From Tanypteryx hageni (taxonomy: Eukaryota; Arthropoda; Insecta; Odonata; Petaluridae), in assembly GCA_028673005.1 (NCBI GenBank), contig CM054116.1, positions 22,979,840 to 23,043,839 of the forward strand: a stretch of 64,000 nucleotides of DNA, in the 5' to 3' direction. The notes below the pieces were generated by a model. It worked only from the letters and a program-made list of their open reading frames with translations. It searched no databases and was not told the DNA's origin. The position numbers and the translations under genes were made by a program. Within the stretch, counting starts at the first letter, position 1. The number at the start of each line of letters is the position of its first letter. This document shows positions 48,801-59,407 of this stretch, one piece after another.

Positions 48801-50149
48801 GCTGTGTTTTCTTTGGGGAACCATATTTCAAGTACTTTACTACTATTTTTAAAAACGTTTATGTTGTTTTGTAATAGCCTTTTGCCTGTGAATTAATAAA
48901 TAATAATAAATCTTTTATTGCAGGTTCAGAAGGTCTCAATTAATTTTATAACAAAAATTTCATTGTTGAGGAGCAACAGCTAAGATATTATGATGACATC
49001 TGCTCAAATAGAAGGGTAAAGGGGTAATCCATCACTGAAATATTATACATTCAGGATGTACGAGGATGCTTGAACTCCAGGGAATTTCAATCTCATACCT
49101 GAATCAATAATGCTAAGACCACAGAGGCCAACACGTTGTCTTTCAACTGGATATCCAGAACAATTGCAAGTCAACTTTTGAGAACCTGCTCTAAATATGA
49201 TTTCAAAGAATCTCCAAGCAGCCCAAGTGTTAGTGTTGCTACGATGCTTGAACAAGTTTTGCTTAATTTACTTATATCTTTGTGTTAAAAACTTAAGATT
49301 GTGTTTTTGGTAGCATACAGTGCAGTCATTACCTAAGTTGTAGCCACCTGTGGTTCAGAAACATCTAGTGTGAAATGCCTCCATACTTAAGCTTACCTGG
49401 TCAGAGAGGTGGATTATATTTAATATGACTGAAAGGCAGTGAAATGCCCTCATACTGAAAAAAAAATAAATAAATAAAATATCCAATACCCTGTCTTTTA
49501 TTCAGTTTTACTGTTTCTTGAATGCTGGTATTTGCTTTACCTGCTTCACACTAAGATTTAAATAGAATTAAGGATTTTGTAGCTTTTAACTATAATAAAC
49601 GAGCTGTATACATTATTTATCTTATGAAATTCCACAAATAATTAAAAACTGGTTATGCAGGAGCATTTCGACTTTTTAATATATATAATTGTTTTTAGCA
49701 TTCAGTGGTTTTTTATTGTTCGGTTTTACAATTCTTTTCAGATCTGAATAATTTGGATATTGTAAGTGTTGCCTTTCCAAAACTTAAAATATCTGTAGAA
49801 TTGGAAAGAAAAATCTGTAGAATTGTCTGTTAAAGGAATATTTATGCTCAAAATTCTATTTTATATATGTAAATTTAGGAAAAACTAAACACAGTTATTT
49901 TACTCGCTTTACTAAAGAAATAAATCAGTTTTTTATGATAATAATTATTTATTAATGGAAAAATAAATACCTCTGTTAGGAATATTTAATGCAACTAGGT
50001 ATGGCAATAAAACTAAATGGCTCAACCCTAAATGAAAAATATGTAGTAAATCGATAAAATATTTTTATGAATACATATGATGAAAAAAGGTAAATGAAAA
50101 ATTTAATTTCCTCTAATCTACTACAACGTGATTTAGGACTAAACTTAAC
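48801..50149. other. Non-genic interval, one coding-like patch
   Basis: The minus strand at about 49085-49270 is more GC-rich than its surroundings. It reads protein-like in one frame (TCSSIVATLTLGLLGDSLK...) up to an in-frame TGA, and it ends at a donor-like ATTCAG|GTATGAG at about 49107. The remainder is AT-rich with nothing recognisable. Confidence 0.35.
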
Positions 50150-50880
50150 GATTATATTTCTCTCCTGCCTTGATCGCTCTCTTTAACAGTGACTTTCTTG
50201 CATTAAAATTATAACGATATGCATTCTTTATGAATTGTTTTGTTAATATTAAACCTGCATTAAGGAGCATTACTAAGACATAACTAAGAGTAAAGTGTTT
50301 ACGATAGTCACAGGTAGGTGTTCTAGTGATGGAAACAAAAAAATAGTTTTTTAAATATCTCAAACAAAACATATGGAAAATGTTTCAAACATAGGTTATA
50401 GAAAATGAAATTTCCTACAACTTTTATTACAATACGTTTTTACATTCATCAAATATTAAAGCAAATATTTCAAAAAAAATCTGATGTGGCCACCACATTA
50501 CTTTCTCCATGACTAATATTTCTAAAAATTCCAAACAGGTTAAATGATAATGAATTTTTTAAGGAACTGCAAGAAATTTTAAAGGCATTACAAAGAACAC
50601 AAATAGATTGATACCATAGCCTTCTGATACTGGATATAGCTAGGAATCTCCAACAATTAAGAAAATTAAAAGGAGCGTTATTAAGACGTCACTAGCATCA
50701 ATTGTTAACAATAGTCGTCGGTAGGTGATGTGGTTGTGGCAGCTAAAAAATGTGGTTTTTAAAAATGATTCGAACAAATGTTGTAGAATATTCAATTTCC
50801 TGCAACATTTATAGACCCACACATATACCCATAGATATAAAATTTACAAAAATATGACAGTTTATATTTATCAAAGCTTT
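50150..50880 (-). repeat. Dispersed repeat, two adjacent partial copies
   Basis: 50150-50480 and 50520-50880 share a layout with each other and match 55760-56070 in reverse complement. Shared segments include ACTATTGTTAA beside CTACCGACGAC, a (G/C)TCCTTTT motif, a TTTCAAACA..GGTT stretch and a TTACATT..TCAAATATTAAAGC stretch. No coding capacity. Confidence 0.6.
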
Positions 50881-50987
50881 CACTTTGTTAAAACCTAATA
50901 CAAGTATGCATTTATTATTGAATTCACATACACATAACATTTAAAAGATGAAAGTAATCAATTAAAATCTTTTTTAGCACTTATAAT

Positions 50988-52036
50988 CAGCTGCGAACTT
51001 CTGCCTAGGCAAACTAGGCAGCTGCCTAGGGCCCCAACCTCGGCAGGGGCCCCGACCAGGGGCCGAAATGGTACACATTGAGGACACAGGACGGAAAATA
51101 ATATGTCAATTTTTCCGAACGAAATAGAAAATAATTGACCATAGTAAATTTTTTGACAAGTCAAGTGGTAACACTGTGTTTGTGTTCTTTGTTTGTTTTG
51201 CATCGCACCTGACTTCATTCTATAACTTGTCACTACTTGTTAGTTCGCGTTGAAATTGTATGTTAGAAAGTTGTATCAATTTCAATTTTGTGGCTCAAAG
51301 GTTTTATCTTCCATGCGAATTTGCTGAGGTTAGTTAAGGTTACGATACGAGTAGTGTTGGCAACGGAAGCTAAAGAATGTGATAGAATTTTCTAGTGTAT
51401 AGTGTCTTAAGATTTTATAGAATAATCCCGTAAGATAGAACATTCCGGAAATGATTAGTAGTACAGTAGTAGTAGTAGTAGTACAGGAACATTCTCGAAG
51501 GTTCTAGATATTTCGATATTGTATGCGGGAAAAGGGTTATCGTCACTGGAGCTATACAAGTACATCCTGGAAAAAGGCTTTTTGGACATTTATCCAAACG
51601 TGGGAATAGCGCTCCGGATGCTGTTGTGTACACCAGGGTCAAACTGTTCGGCAGAACGGTCGTTTTCAGTGCTAAAGAGAGTAAAGAATTATTTAAGATC
51701 TACCACAGAAGAGAACAGGCTTAATTTACTCTCTGTGCTGTACATAGAGTCAGAAATAACATAGTCTGTGGACTATAGTGAGGTCATCCGTTCCTTTGCA
51801 GAGAAGAAAGTTCATCGTGTGGCAATGTAATCTTGTAATTATATGTAAATGTAAAAATTATAATATGTAAAAAAGTATAGTTGGTACCTGTCTATTTCAT
51901 TTCTAAGTCTGCTTGTCTATTTTCTAAAGTCAAAGTACATTAAATAAATAAAAAATAAAAGTAAAGTTTGTTTTTTGCTAAATTACCAAAACTCTGTTAA
52001 CTGCCTAGGGGCCCTGGGTCTCTATGTCCGGACCTG
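50988..52036 (+). mobile_element. hAT element derivative with exact 8-bp TSD
   Basis: The element is bounded by the exact direct repeat CTTATAAT at 50980-50987 and 52037-52044, the 8-bp target duplication of hAT elements. The ends are short, imperfect inverted repeats: CAGCTGCGAAC on the left and CAGGTCCGGAC read inward on the right. Both ends also carry TGCCTAGGGCCCC-type sequence. The 1.05 kb interior keeps only the C-terminal part of a transposase, so it is an internally deleted copy. Confidence 0.93.
51519..51764 (+). pseudogene. hAT transposase C-terminal dimerisation domain
   Basis: The frame to the TAG at 51764 encodes YPNVGIALRMLLCTPGSNCS, AERSFSVLKRVKNYLRST and EENRLNLLSVLYIESE. This is the hAT-family C-terminal dimerisation domain, including the conserved NCSAERSFS motif. 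The rest of the transposase (zinc finger and catalytic core) is absent. There is no genuine ATG, and upstream sequence is a (GTA)n run and unrelated sequence. It is a fragment left by internal deletion and is of no use alone. Confidence 0.9.
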
Positions 52037-52044
52037 CTTATAAT

Positions 52045-52149
52045 ATACCTAATCATGCTTATATTTCAAAGTCAAATAAAAACCTTAATTTTCCTTTTAT
52101 ATTCTTGGAGAGATCTGAACAAATCAATTGTAGCCTAGCCTCCCCATAC
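52045..52149. other. Spacer
   Basis: AT-rich spacer between the hAT derivative and a LINE fragment; nothing seen. Confidence 0.4.
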
Positions 52150-52620
52150 TTGTAATAGGTGATTTAAAAGTGTAATTATTTTATAATAACCTAGATGACA
52201 TGGAACAAAAGAGCTTATTGAGTGAGCAGGGATTCTTAAATTTATAAGCGACAATAAATTAGGGCAATCAAACATATTATTAATTATTTTGTATAAAATT
52301 TAGGTCTGTGCGGGACCTTCTACTAGAAAGTGTAGTTAAATTGAGGTAAGCTAGTATAACATTATAGGAAATATTGACCGGTGAAATTACCATTTTAAAT
52401 GGCAATCGATCTCAGAAATTTCTGTTGGACTCGTTCCACCATGTGGGAGTCTATTTCATAATATGGGCTCCAAATGACTGAACAATACTCTAGCAGCCTG
52501 CGGACAAGAGAAGTATACACAGCAGTGACAGCAAATAAAATTAGTAAAATCAGTTGTATCCCTGCATATAAATCCAAGAGATTCCATTGCTGCATTTGAA
52601 ATACAGTAGAAGCCCTCATA
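52150..52620 (-). pseudogene. Non-LTR retrotransposon C-terminal fragment
   Basis: The minus strand encodes VYTSLVRRLLEYCSVIWSPY and MVERVQQKFLRSIA, the region after the catalytic core in Jockey/CR1-type reverse transcriptases. A shifted frame continues with LNLTTLSSRRSRTDLNFI and FDCPNLLSLINLRIPAHS. Stops and frameshifts show an old, truncated copy. Confidence 0.75.
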
Positions 52621-52927
52621 ACTGACTTTCGCTTAACTGACTCGCCGGATTAACACATTTTATGCCCCTAGGTCTGAAAACTGAAATCCACAGTCGAAGG
52701 CGACATTTTACATAAAAACGACTAGTTAAAAAGAGTTTAAACCATTCCTTCATTACGCATCAATCTCACGAGTTGTCCCTTGTGCTAAAATGTATCTCAT
52801 TACATAGTAATCCAGTCTAGTATGCATCTGCTGTCAGTTGTCCACAGAGTCTGCTGTGGTCTGCTGTCAGTTGTCCCACATGCTAGTTCATTGTTATTTT
52901 AGTTATGATATTAAATCAATACTAAAT

Positions 52928-52929
<2 letters not shown>
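52621..52929. other. Non-genic spacer
   Basis: Contains a short internal duplication (GTCTGCTGTGGTCTGCTGTC near 52849). No gene seen. Confidence 0.4.

Positions 52930-52976
<47 letters not shown>
52930..52976. repeat. (TA)n microsatellite
   Basis: About 23 TA units directly abutting the palindromic element. Confidence 0.95.
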
Positions 52977-52984
<8 letters not shown>

Positions 52985-53375
52985 ATGTCAACAAGGTGTT
53001 GGGATGAGGAAACCCAGTGAGCACTCACCAATCAGACGACTTCAGGTTGGCGAGGCCCCGGGGATGTCGAAGCGACACACGTAAAATAACACAAAAACAC
53101 AGAAACATCACAAACGTAAAGCTTTCGGAACTACTCATTCTTCAGCTACAGAGAGAGAGTTCTCTCTCTGTAGCTGAAGAATGAGTAGTTCCGAAAGCTT
53201 TACGTTTGTGATGTTTCTGTGTTTTTGTGTTATTTTACGTGTGTCGCTTCGACATCCCCGGGGCCTCGCCAACCTGAAGTCGTCTGATTGGTGAGTGCTC
53301 ACTGGGTTTCCTCATCCCAACACCTTGTTGACATCCATATATTCATTTTACCTTTCCTTTTCCGTAAGTTGTTAT
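52977..53375 (-). mobile_element. Palindromic element in (TA)n, long form
   Basis: 52977-53342 is a 366-bp palindrome. The arms are about 182 bp each and pair base for base as far as checked, with only a 2-base centre (GT at 53159-53160). The outer 84 bp of each arm is identical to the arms at 35411-35595. The inner part (GTCGAAGCGACACACG, CACAAACGTAAAGCTTTCGG, CTACTCATTCTTCAGCTACA) is absent from the short copy. On the right lies TCATTTTACCTTTCCTTTTC, the reverse complement of the short copy's leader, so this is the same element in the opposite orientation. (TA)n flanks both sides. No protein is encoded. Confidence 0.92.
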
Positions 53376-53397
53376 ATATATATATATATATATATCA
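53376..53397. repeat. (TA)n at the junction of palindrome and LINE
   Basis: About 10 TA units between the palindromic element and the 3' end of the RTE-like LINE. They may serve as the LINE's simple-repeat tail. Confidence 0.85.
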
Positions 53398-54332
53398 TCA
53401 TAGGTAGTCTGTCCGTAGACAGGTCCGTGATTATTCTTGGTTAAACCTGGTTCTCCATATACTCCTATTTTCCGCTGTCCTCTTTATATCTTGATAACTC
53501 TCTTTCCCTTTCAAATCGTCTATCAGCTGAAACCTTTTCCTACCTCTTTCCCTTTTCCCATCTAGTTTTCCTTCTAACACGTCTTTAATCATACTCTCTC
53601 TCCTCAGGTAATGTCCAACCCAGTTAGCCTTCCTCTTTCTGATAGTCTGTATAATCATTCGCTTCTCTCCTATTCTTCGTAGCACTTCATCGTTTTTCAT
53701 CCTATCTGTCCATTTTATCTTCAGCATTCTCCTCCAAGTCCACATTTCAAAGCTTTCCAAGTATTTGATGTCATTTTTCCTTAGCGTCCATGTTTCTGCC
53801 CCACACAATGCTTTACTCCATACGTAGCATTTTATCAACTTCTTGCGGATATCTTCCCTTATATTCCCCGTAAGTAGTATTTCTTTCTCCTGAAAGCCGC
53901 TTTTGCTTTTCCTATTCTAGTTTTGATCTCATCCGTACATTTTGCCTCTCGTGCTATGATACTTCCAAGGTATTTATATTCTGAAACTTGTTCTAAAGGC
54001 TTTCCCCCAATACTTATGTTCAGATTCTCTTCTTTACCCGATATTCGAATGACCTTGGATTTTTCTGTATTTATTTCCATACCGTATTTTCTACCTGTTA
54101 TCACTAGTCTATTTATCATTTTTTGTAGCTCCTCTTCCTTTCTTGCTAGAAGTACTTGATCATCTGCGTATTTCACTGTTTTTATAATCCTTCCTCCAAT
54201 TTTGAAATCCCCTGTGCCTTCTAAAGCTTCTTGCATTAGACTTTCTCCATATATATTGAATAGGGTTGGCGATAGGCAGCAGCCTTGTCTTACTCCTCTA
54301 CCGATATTTATTCCGCAGGTGTCCACATTCTC
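53398..54332 (-). mobile_element. RTE-like non-LTR retrotransposon, 5'-truncated
   Basis: A minus-strand LINE copy holds the C-terminal half of a reverse transcriptase plus the downstream region. A very short 3' untranslated part follows, ending GACTACCTATGATGATATAT and so in a simple repeat, as RTE elements do. The 5' end breaks off at about 54332, typical of target-primed integration. Confidence 0.85.
53431..54332 (-). pseudogene. Reverse transcriptase, RTE-like, frameshifted
   Basis: The upstream frame (to 53859) shows GVRQGCCLSPTLFNIY, then the catalytic YADDQVLLA motif, then SEYKYLGSII, in the order of RT motifs B, C and D-E. The downstream frame (53431-53838) shows the C-terminal block ALCGAETWTLRKNDIKYLES, WRRMLKIKWTD and KANWVGHYLRR, characteristic of RTE-type LINEs. 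The two frames are out of phase; the shift lies near 53890, just after the AFRRK stretch. There is no true start codon, and the endonuclease and N-terminal RT are missing. Confidence 0.88.
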
Positions 54333-54599
54333 AAACAGTCAAGTCTGCAAATATATATGCGAGTCATCACGAATATATTCGCTCGCAAACGAGGCATACG
54401 AGTGAGAGCTCGGATTTTCGTCACTCTAACCCCAATACCAACAATCATAATTTAGTAAAACTACAATCATTTTAATTACTTAATTTGATCTTCTTCAGAA
54501 AGGTTATTTTTTGATTTTTTTTCTTTTTATTATTATTATTATTAATATTTTGACAACCGATCCAATTAGAGCACTGCATAAAGCTGAATCATATAAGTG

Positions 54600-54905
54600 A
54601 CTATTGGCACGATTCTTAGCAAAATATTTTATGAAAAAAAATTCAAATCGAGGACATTTATAAAAATCTACATATCTGTTAATACAAATGAATCAAATCT
54701 AATTAAATTCTCAGCAAAGGTCACAAACGAAAACAGTTCAAACTTAACTTTTGGAAATGATATAATGGAAGAAGTAAATTTCACTAACTTTTAGGTGTTA
54801 TTATTGATAACAGCTTGTCCTGGGAAGCTCATTTTGAAAGTTTGTAACAAAGTCAGCTGCGGTATCTTCCTACTAAGCTCACTTCAAAAAGCCATCATGT
54901 GTATA
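54600..54905 (+). pseudogene. Non-LTR retrotransposon RT thumb fragment
   Basis: The frame ending at 54794 reads VNTNESNLIKFSAKVTNENS and MEEVNFTNF. After a shift the sequence continues as VIIDNSLSWEAHFES and VCNKVSCGIFLLSSL. This is the region after the catalytic motif in Jockey/CR1-type RTs (NxxKTxxxxF, then FLGxxID..L.W..H). It is short and decayed, and distinct from the neighbouring RTE-like copy. Confidence 0.7.
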
Positions 54906-55092
54906 CAAGAGGTGAAGCAAATTATCATATAAAACCAACAAATCTTAAACAGACAAAAACTACCTTTTTTAAGTGGATCAAATTTTTAAAATATTTTGCA
55001 CAAAAATTAAATGTTCATGTATTAAGTTATGTTATGTGCCCTGCTGATTCACCTCTTGCCTACGTGCAATGGATAGGTATCTAAGAGTTAGT
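54906..55092. other. Spacer
   Basis: Nothing recognisable. Confidence 0.4.
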
Positions 55093-55285
55093 GCAATGAA
55101 TAGTTGGATTGCAAGGGAGGAGGGAATCCTGGTGCTGACTTATAGCCAACTCCTATAGAAGAGCACCAAGGGTGTCAACGGTTTAACGTCCCTTCTGATG
55201 TATGGGGGTCTGAGTTGTGTGGTCTACTCAAGCCACATAAATGGGGCAATGTGACCTTGGAAAAATCCTACTTTCACAGGATTCG
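55093..55285 (-). mobile_element. SINE, diverged copy D
   Basis: On the minus strand, GTAGGATTTTTCCAAGG, AGAAGGGACGTTAAACCG, CCTTGGTGCTCTTC and CAGCACCAGGATTCCCTCC follow the body order of SINE copies A and B. No A or B box is left. Confidence 0.65.
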
Positions 55286-55492
55286 TGCATTTGATAAACT
55301 TACGATTATTCTATCTCAACAATCAAACTACAGATACAAGCAGGAAAAGAATATGGGAAAACAAAAACACAGTAAGATTGTTTTTGTTTAACCATATGCT
55401 CTTCCAGCTGGTTTACTGTAGTTTGATTGTCAAGATAGAACTGTTTGTATTGATTAAATTCAATCTAAATCTGCTGGTATCAAACAATCATT
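55286..55492. other. Spacer
   Basis: Contains an imperfect inverted repeat around AATCAAACTACAG and CTGTAGTTTGATTG (55321 and 55416), so it could fold into a hairpin. No gene. Confidence 0.4.
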
Positions 55493-56110
55493 TTTACTTC
55501 CTCCATACGTAGTATAAGAGAAAGTACTGTTTTCATGAAAAAATCGCCTTTGAGATTTCAACAGAAATACACATTTGAGGTACCCTGAACACGTTTTGAG
55601 CATTTTCTCAATGATTTCTGTGTGTGTATGTGATAGCTTTTTTGTGGGTGCTCTAACTCAAAAACTATTAAGCAAGTCAAGGCGTAATTTTATATTTAAC
55701 ATTTTTATAAAGTCAGAAGAGCTGATTAGTTTTTGGTAAAAATCGGTCAACCAGAAGTGGGTGTTTACTCTTGTGACTTATCCGTTATTTTAAAATATCT
55801 GCTTTAATATTTAATAAATGTAAAAATGATAGGGATAAAAGTTGTACGAAATTAATGTTTTACAACCTTTGTTTGAAACATTTCCCCATATAATGCATTG
55901 TTTATGAAATATCTTTATTTTTAGCTGCCATCACCACGCCTCCTACCGACGACTATTGTTAATAATTGACGCTTAGTTATGTCTCATCAACGCTCCTTTT
56001 TCTTTTCTTAATTGATGGAGCTTTGTGACTATATCCAATAAAAGAAGGTTATAGTTTGAGTTTATTTCTGTTCTTTGTAAAGTAAAATTTTCTCGCAGTT
56101 TCTGAAAATA
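55493..56110 (+). repeat. Dispersed repeat, copy 3 (composite)
   Basis: The head (TTTTTACTTCCTCCATACG, GTAGTATAAGAGAAAGTAC, GAGATTTCAACAGAAATACA) matches the heads of copies 1 and 2. The body from about 55760 matches 50150-50880 in reverse complement instead of the two-unit body. The family therefore has at least two body types behind one head. Confidence 0.6.
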
Positions 56111-58745
56111 TTTTTTATTATGTAACCTATATGGAATTTTTAGAAATATTATATATATTATTTATAATTTCTATTATTTTCTATAATATTCTCGATTAGT
56201 TTATAATTATCTTTCTTCAGATCTTTATAGTTTTGTTTAGTTCTGCGAAGTGGATCATTCCTTTGTGGTCATTGGTAACTTTCAGTTCCCTTCAATCTTT
56301 TTCCGATATCCCAATTAGGTGCAAACAAAGTACGTACAGAAGAGTCACAAATCGAAAGTTTGAAAAAAATGAGGAAACTACAAAAACAAACCCATTTTAA
56401 GAAGGACATTTAGTCTATGGTCTGCATCAAAGCATTTTTGCGAGTTGATTAGATCAAAATCGATAATTCATTATGACCTCCTTAATTATTATTGAAAGCG
56501 TCGAGCCAATGCAATCTTTAATTAGATTGCCATTTACCTTTTTAAAACCTTGAGTTCGTTACTATGGCAGTTAGAAGTGTTCATTGTTGTCTCAGAAAAA
56601 TGTGCTTTCTTTGCAATTAACAACAAATGTTTACATTAATTCAGAACGGATTTAAATTTCGTCTTAAAAATTAAAACCTTAATTTTTGAAATACAGAGTT
56701 GTTTTTATCTCGAGTTCGTATCTCAATTTTAAGTTATTTAAAAAAGCATATTTAGAACGCTCTGCAATTAATCCCACGCATTTCTTATGGGCATTGAAAC
56801 TGAACAATAGAGTTAAAAAAAGTCCTGTTAAAAATAAAAGTTTTTGGAATTTTCGATTTTTCACGTTGGTTGTGACCTATGACCGACCAGCACGCCAAAT
56901 TTCAGAGCTTTAGCTCTTCTAGAAGTACCTCAGAATAATGAATGGGACACCTAGGAGGTTCGTAAAAAAGATTTTTATGTTGTAGAGGGATATCACTCCG
57001 ACATATCGACAGTTTTAGCGATGAAGAATAGATGGCAATATGTGTTCATTATAGGAAGAAATGAATTATCAAAACAATATTTTCATATGCGAAAATTAGC
57101 GTTTTTGTATAATGATATATAAAAAATTATTTTTTATAATTACATTACTGCATTTCATTTTATTGAAAAATTAATTTCTAATTTTATAATAAACCAATGA
57201 TCATCGCTCTGAGTTGCGCCACCATGCGAGTTGCTGTGGTTTTTCATTCTGCGTTCTGCGCTCAACCAGTTCAATTTAGTTCTGAAAGAGTGAAATTCCG
57301 GCTGCCGAATTGGAGAGCTTCAAGGTTAGTATTTTGCTTGATTTTTGATGGCAGTGGTCAAAATGTGTTCGCCATTTCATCAAAATTGATTTTTCAATAT
57401 ATTTTATGTACTCGATGTCTCTTCGAAACGATCTACTAGTTGAAGTCACGAGCATTTATTCTCGATTTTTGTAACTTCTGATATTTTTATTAGCAAATTT
57501 TATCGTAATATATACGCCGACGCGATTCCTATCTTTCGTTTCTGATGGAAAAGTTCTCATCGTGGTCTCTGTGATATCATTGCTCGCCGACCATGTTATA
57601 GAGAACCTACCGAATACTAAGATGTTTTAAATTCCCGTAATATAGAGAAATATTGCCTTTTGAATTTCGGCCCTCGTACGTATTAACTATGTTGCGATTT
57701 TAATAGTGCAAACTTGATCGTAGCGTCGTGATATTCTCACGTCCCTACATACGGGGAAGAAATGATTTTCATTCGTGTACGATTAATGCTTTCGGAGAAA
57801 ATGTCCAAATTTCGAAATTAACCTCATATTACTTGGTGCGAATAAATTCGGGGGCTATTTTCCACAGCAGAAATGGTCGTCAAAATGGCCGAAAATTGCT
57901 GCGAGTTACTATGAATTTTGTACGTAAAGGTTTTAATGCCCGTTTTGATTAAACACGTGTTACCATTTCAAAAGAGGGTTTAAGAGTGGAGGTCGGCAGG
58001 AAAAGAGAATTTTCCAGGTCATAAGAGATATTGATTCGGCGACAAAAAGGGTAACGAAGTGGCGGATATCTTTATTGGTCGGACGTAACAATCGTCCCCA
58101 ATCATTAATTAGATTGACTATCATGCAATATCTAGAGTAGCAGATTCCTTTCCGAGGCTGAAACGCCTTTCGAGACATTCTCGCCATGAGTGGTAACTCA
58201 AGTCCATTCAATATGGATTCCACTTGCCCGCGATTGCCCCATCAAATCCCTATTTAACTGAGATGCTATCTCCATCCATAGCCAACTCTTAAGCGGTTAA
58301 AATCGGACTTTCTTATCAATACGAGAATCTGAATAGCTTCACTCGGCTGCATAATTACGTAGTGTTCAGTTCTCTTGTATTATGAACGTGCTGCATCACA
58401 GGAGGCTATCGCTGGTCATGGGGGGAAGCAAAACCGCTCGCACCAGATACGTAAAAGGATGATGCCCAAACGCTGATACGATTGCTTCTGAAAAGGGTGA
58501 TTACAAAAATGGTAAAATATCTTTAATTCTCTAAATATTATATCGATACTTGGGTATTTCATCCGTTCTGAATTCGTTTGTCATTTCTTCTGATCGAATT
58601 TTAAAAATGAACATTGTCTAAACTCGTTTTCGTATGAAAATTACATTTTAACAGAAATATGTTGGATTTGACGAAAAATTAGATTAGAAGGTATCCCATC
58701 ATATTGTTCCTCTATCTTATAATCTTGTGGTTCTGTTATTTACAG
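56111..58745. other. Non-genic interval upstream of a candidate exon
   Basis: AT-rich to about 57190, then more mixed. CAAG|GTTAGT at 57324/57325 is a strong donor-like site behind a short frame, but I could not link it in phase to the exon at 58746. 57960-58400 is moderately GC-rich with no product. Confidence 0.4.
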
Positions 58746-58882
58746 GTGTTGCTTAGTCTGCATAATTATGTGGAATGCTTTCAATTGAGAGATAATTGGG
58801 ACGGTATGGAGAAACTTCCAACTCCTTATCGTAAGAAAATTGGCGAGGTATTCCAAAATAAACTTGAGATCGACTCCTCAAG
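58746..58882 (+). CDS. Candidate internal coding exon
   Basis: A pyrimidine-containing acceptor (GTGGTTCTGTTATTTACAG) ends at 58745. It is followed by 45 codons in phase 0 that read like a soluble helical protein: LLSLHNYVECFQLRDNWDG, then MEKLPTPYRKKIGE and VFQNKLEIDSSR. The other two frames contain stops. The exon ends at TCAAG|GTTTGAAT (58882/58883) or earlier at GGCGAG|GTATTC near 58847. I do not recognise the protein, and no flanking exon was found, so the gene is unknown. Confidence 0.45.
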
Positions 58883-59299
58883 GTTTGAATATCATTTCAC
58901 TATGTTTCTTATGTAAATACCGCGATGCCATTTTTATACCTATTCCTTTATACATGTATCAGTACGCATTTGTTATTTTGTTTTATCTTGTTGTCTTATG
59001 TCTACACTGCGACCCCATTACTATACTTAAGCTACCATATAAATATATGTACATTTATTGCCGATGTATTTTTTGTAGTCTCTCTTTATCGAAGCGTCAT
59101 GGTGCACCATTAGACATGTATTTGTGTGTGTACATACCTAAATATAATTGCCGTCCCATTATTTCTGTGTGTTTTTGTGTGCGTCTGTCCTTGCAATCCA
59201 AACTAACGCACGGCCATGGCTCGTGGCCTCCCCCCCCCTCTCTCCCAGCCCCGCCCTATCTCCGCACAAAATCAAGTCACTGTTATACTGATATACACG
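58883..59299. other. Non-genic interval
   Basis: AT-rich, with a C-rich stretch around 59227-59255. The plus-strand frame that continues to 59478 runs through the minisatellite and is not supported. Confidence 0.4.
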
Positions 59300-59407
59300 T
59301 TTTACGTAAGATGTACGTTTTGAGTGAAATGTGCGTTTTGCGTGAGGTGTGCGTTTTGTGTGAGATGTGCGTTTTGCGTGAGATGTGGGTTTTTCGTGAG
59401 ATGTGCG
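59300..59407 (-). repeat. Six-copy 18-bp minisatellite
   Basis: Units of TTTTGCGTGAGATGTGCG with one to four differences each. The period is divisible by three, so repetitive frames appear on both strands, but nothing indicates translation. Confidence 0.9.

Noticed and set aside
57190..57324. First exon joined to the 58746 exon
   Set aside because: The ORF's phase at the CAAG|GTTAGT donor does not match the only open phase of the downstream exon, and the matching phase hits a stop a few codons upstream.
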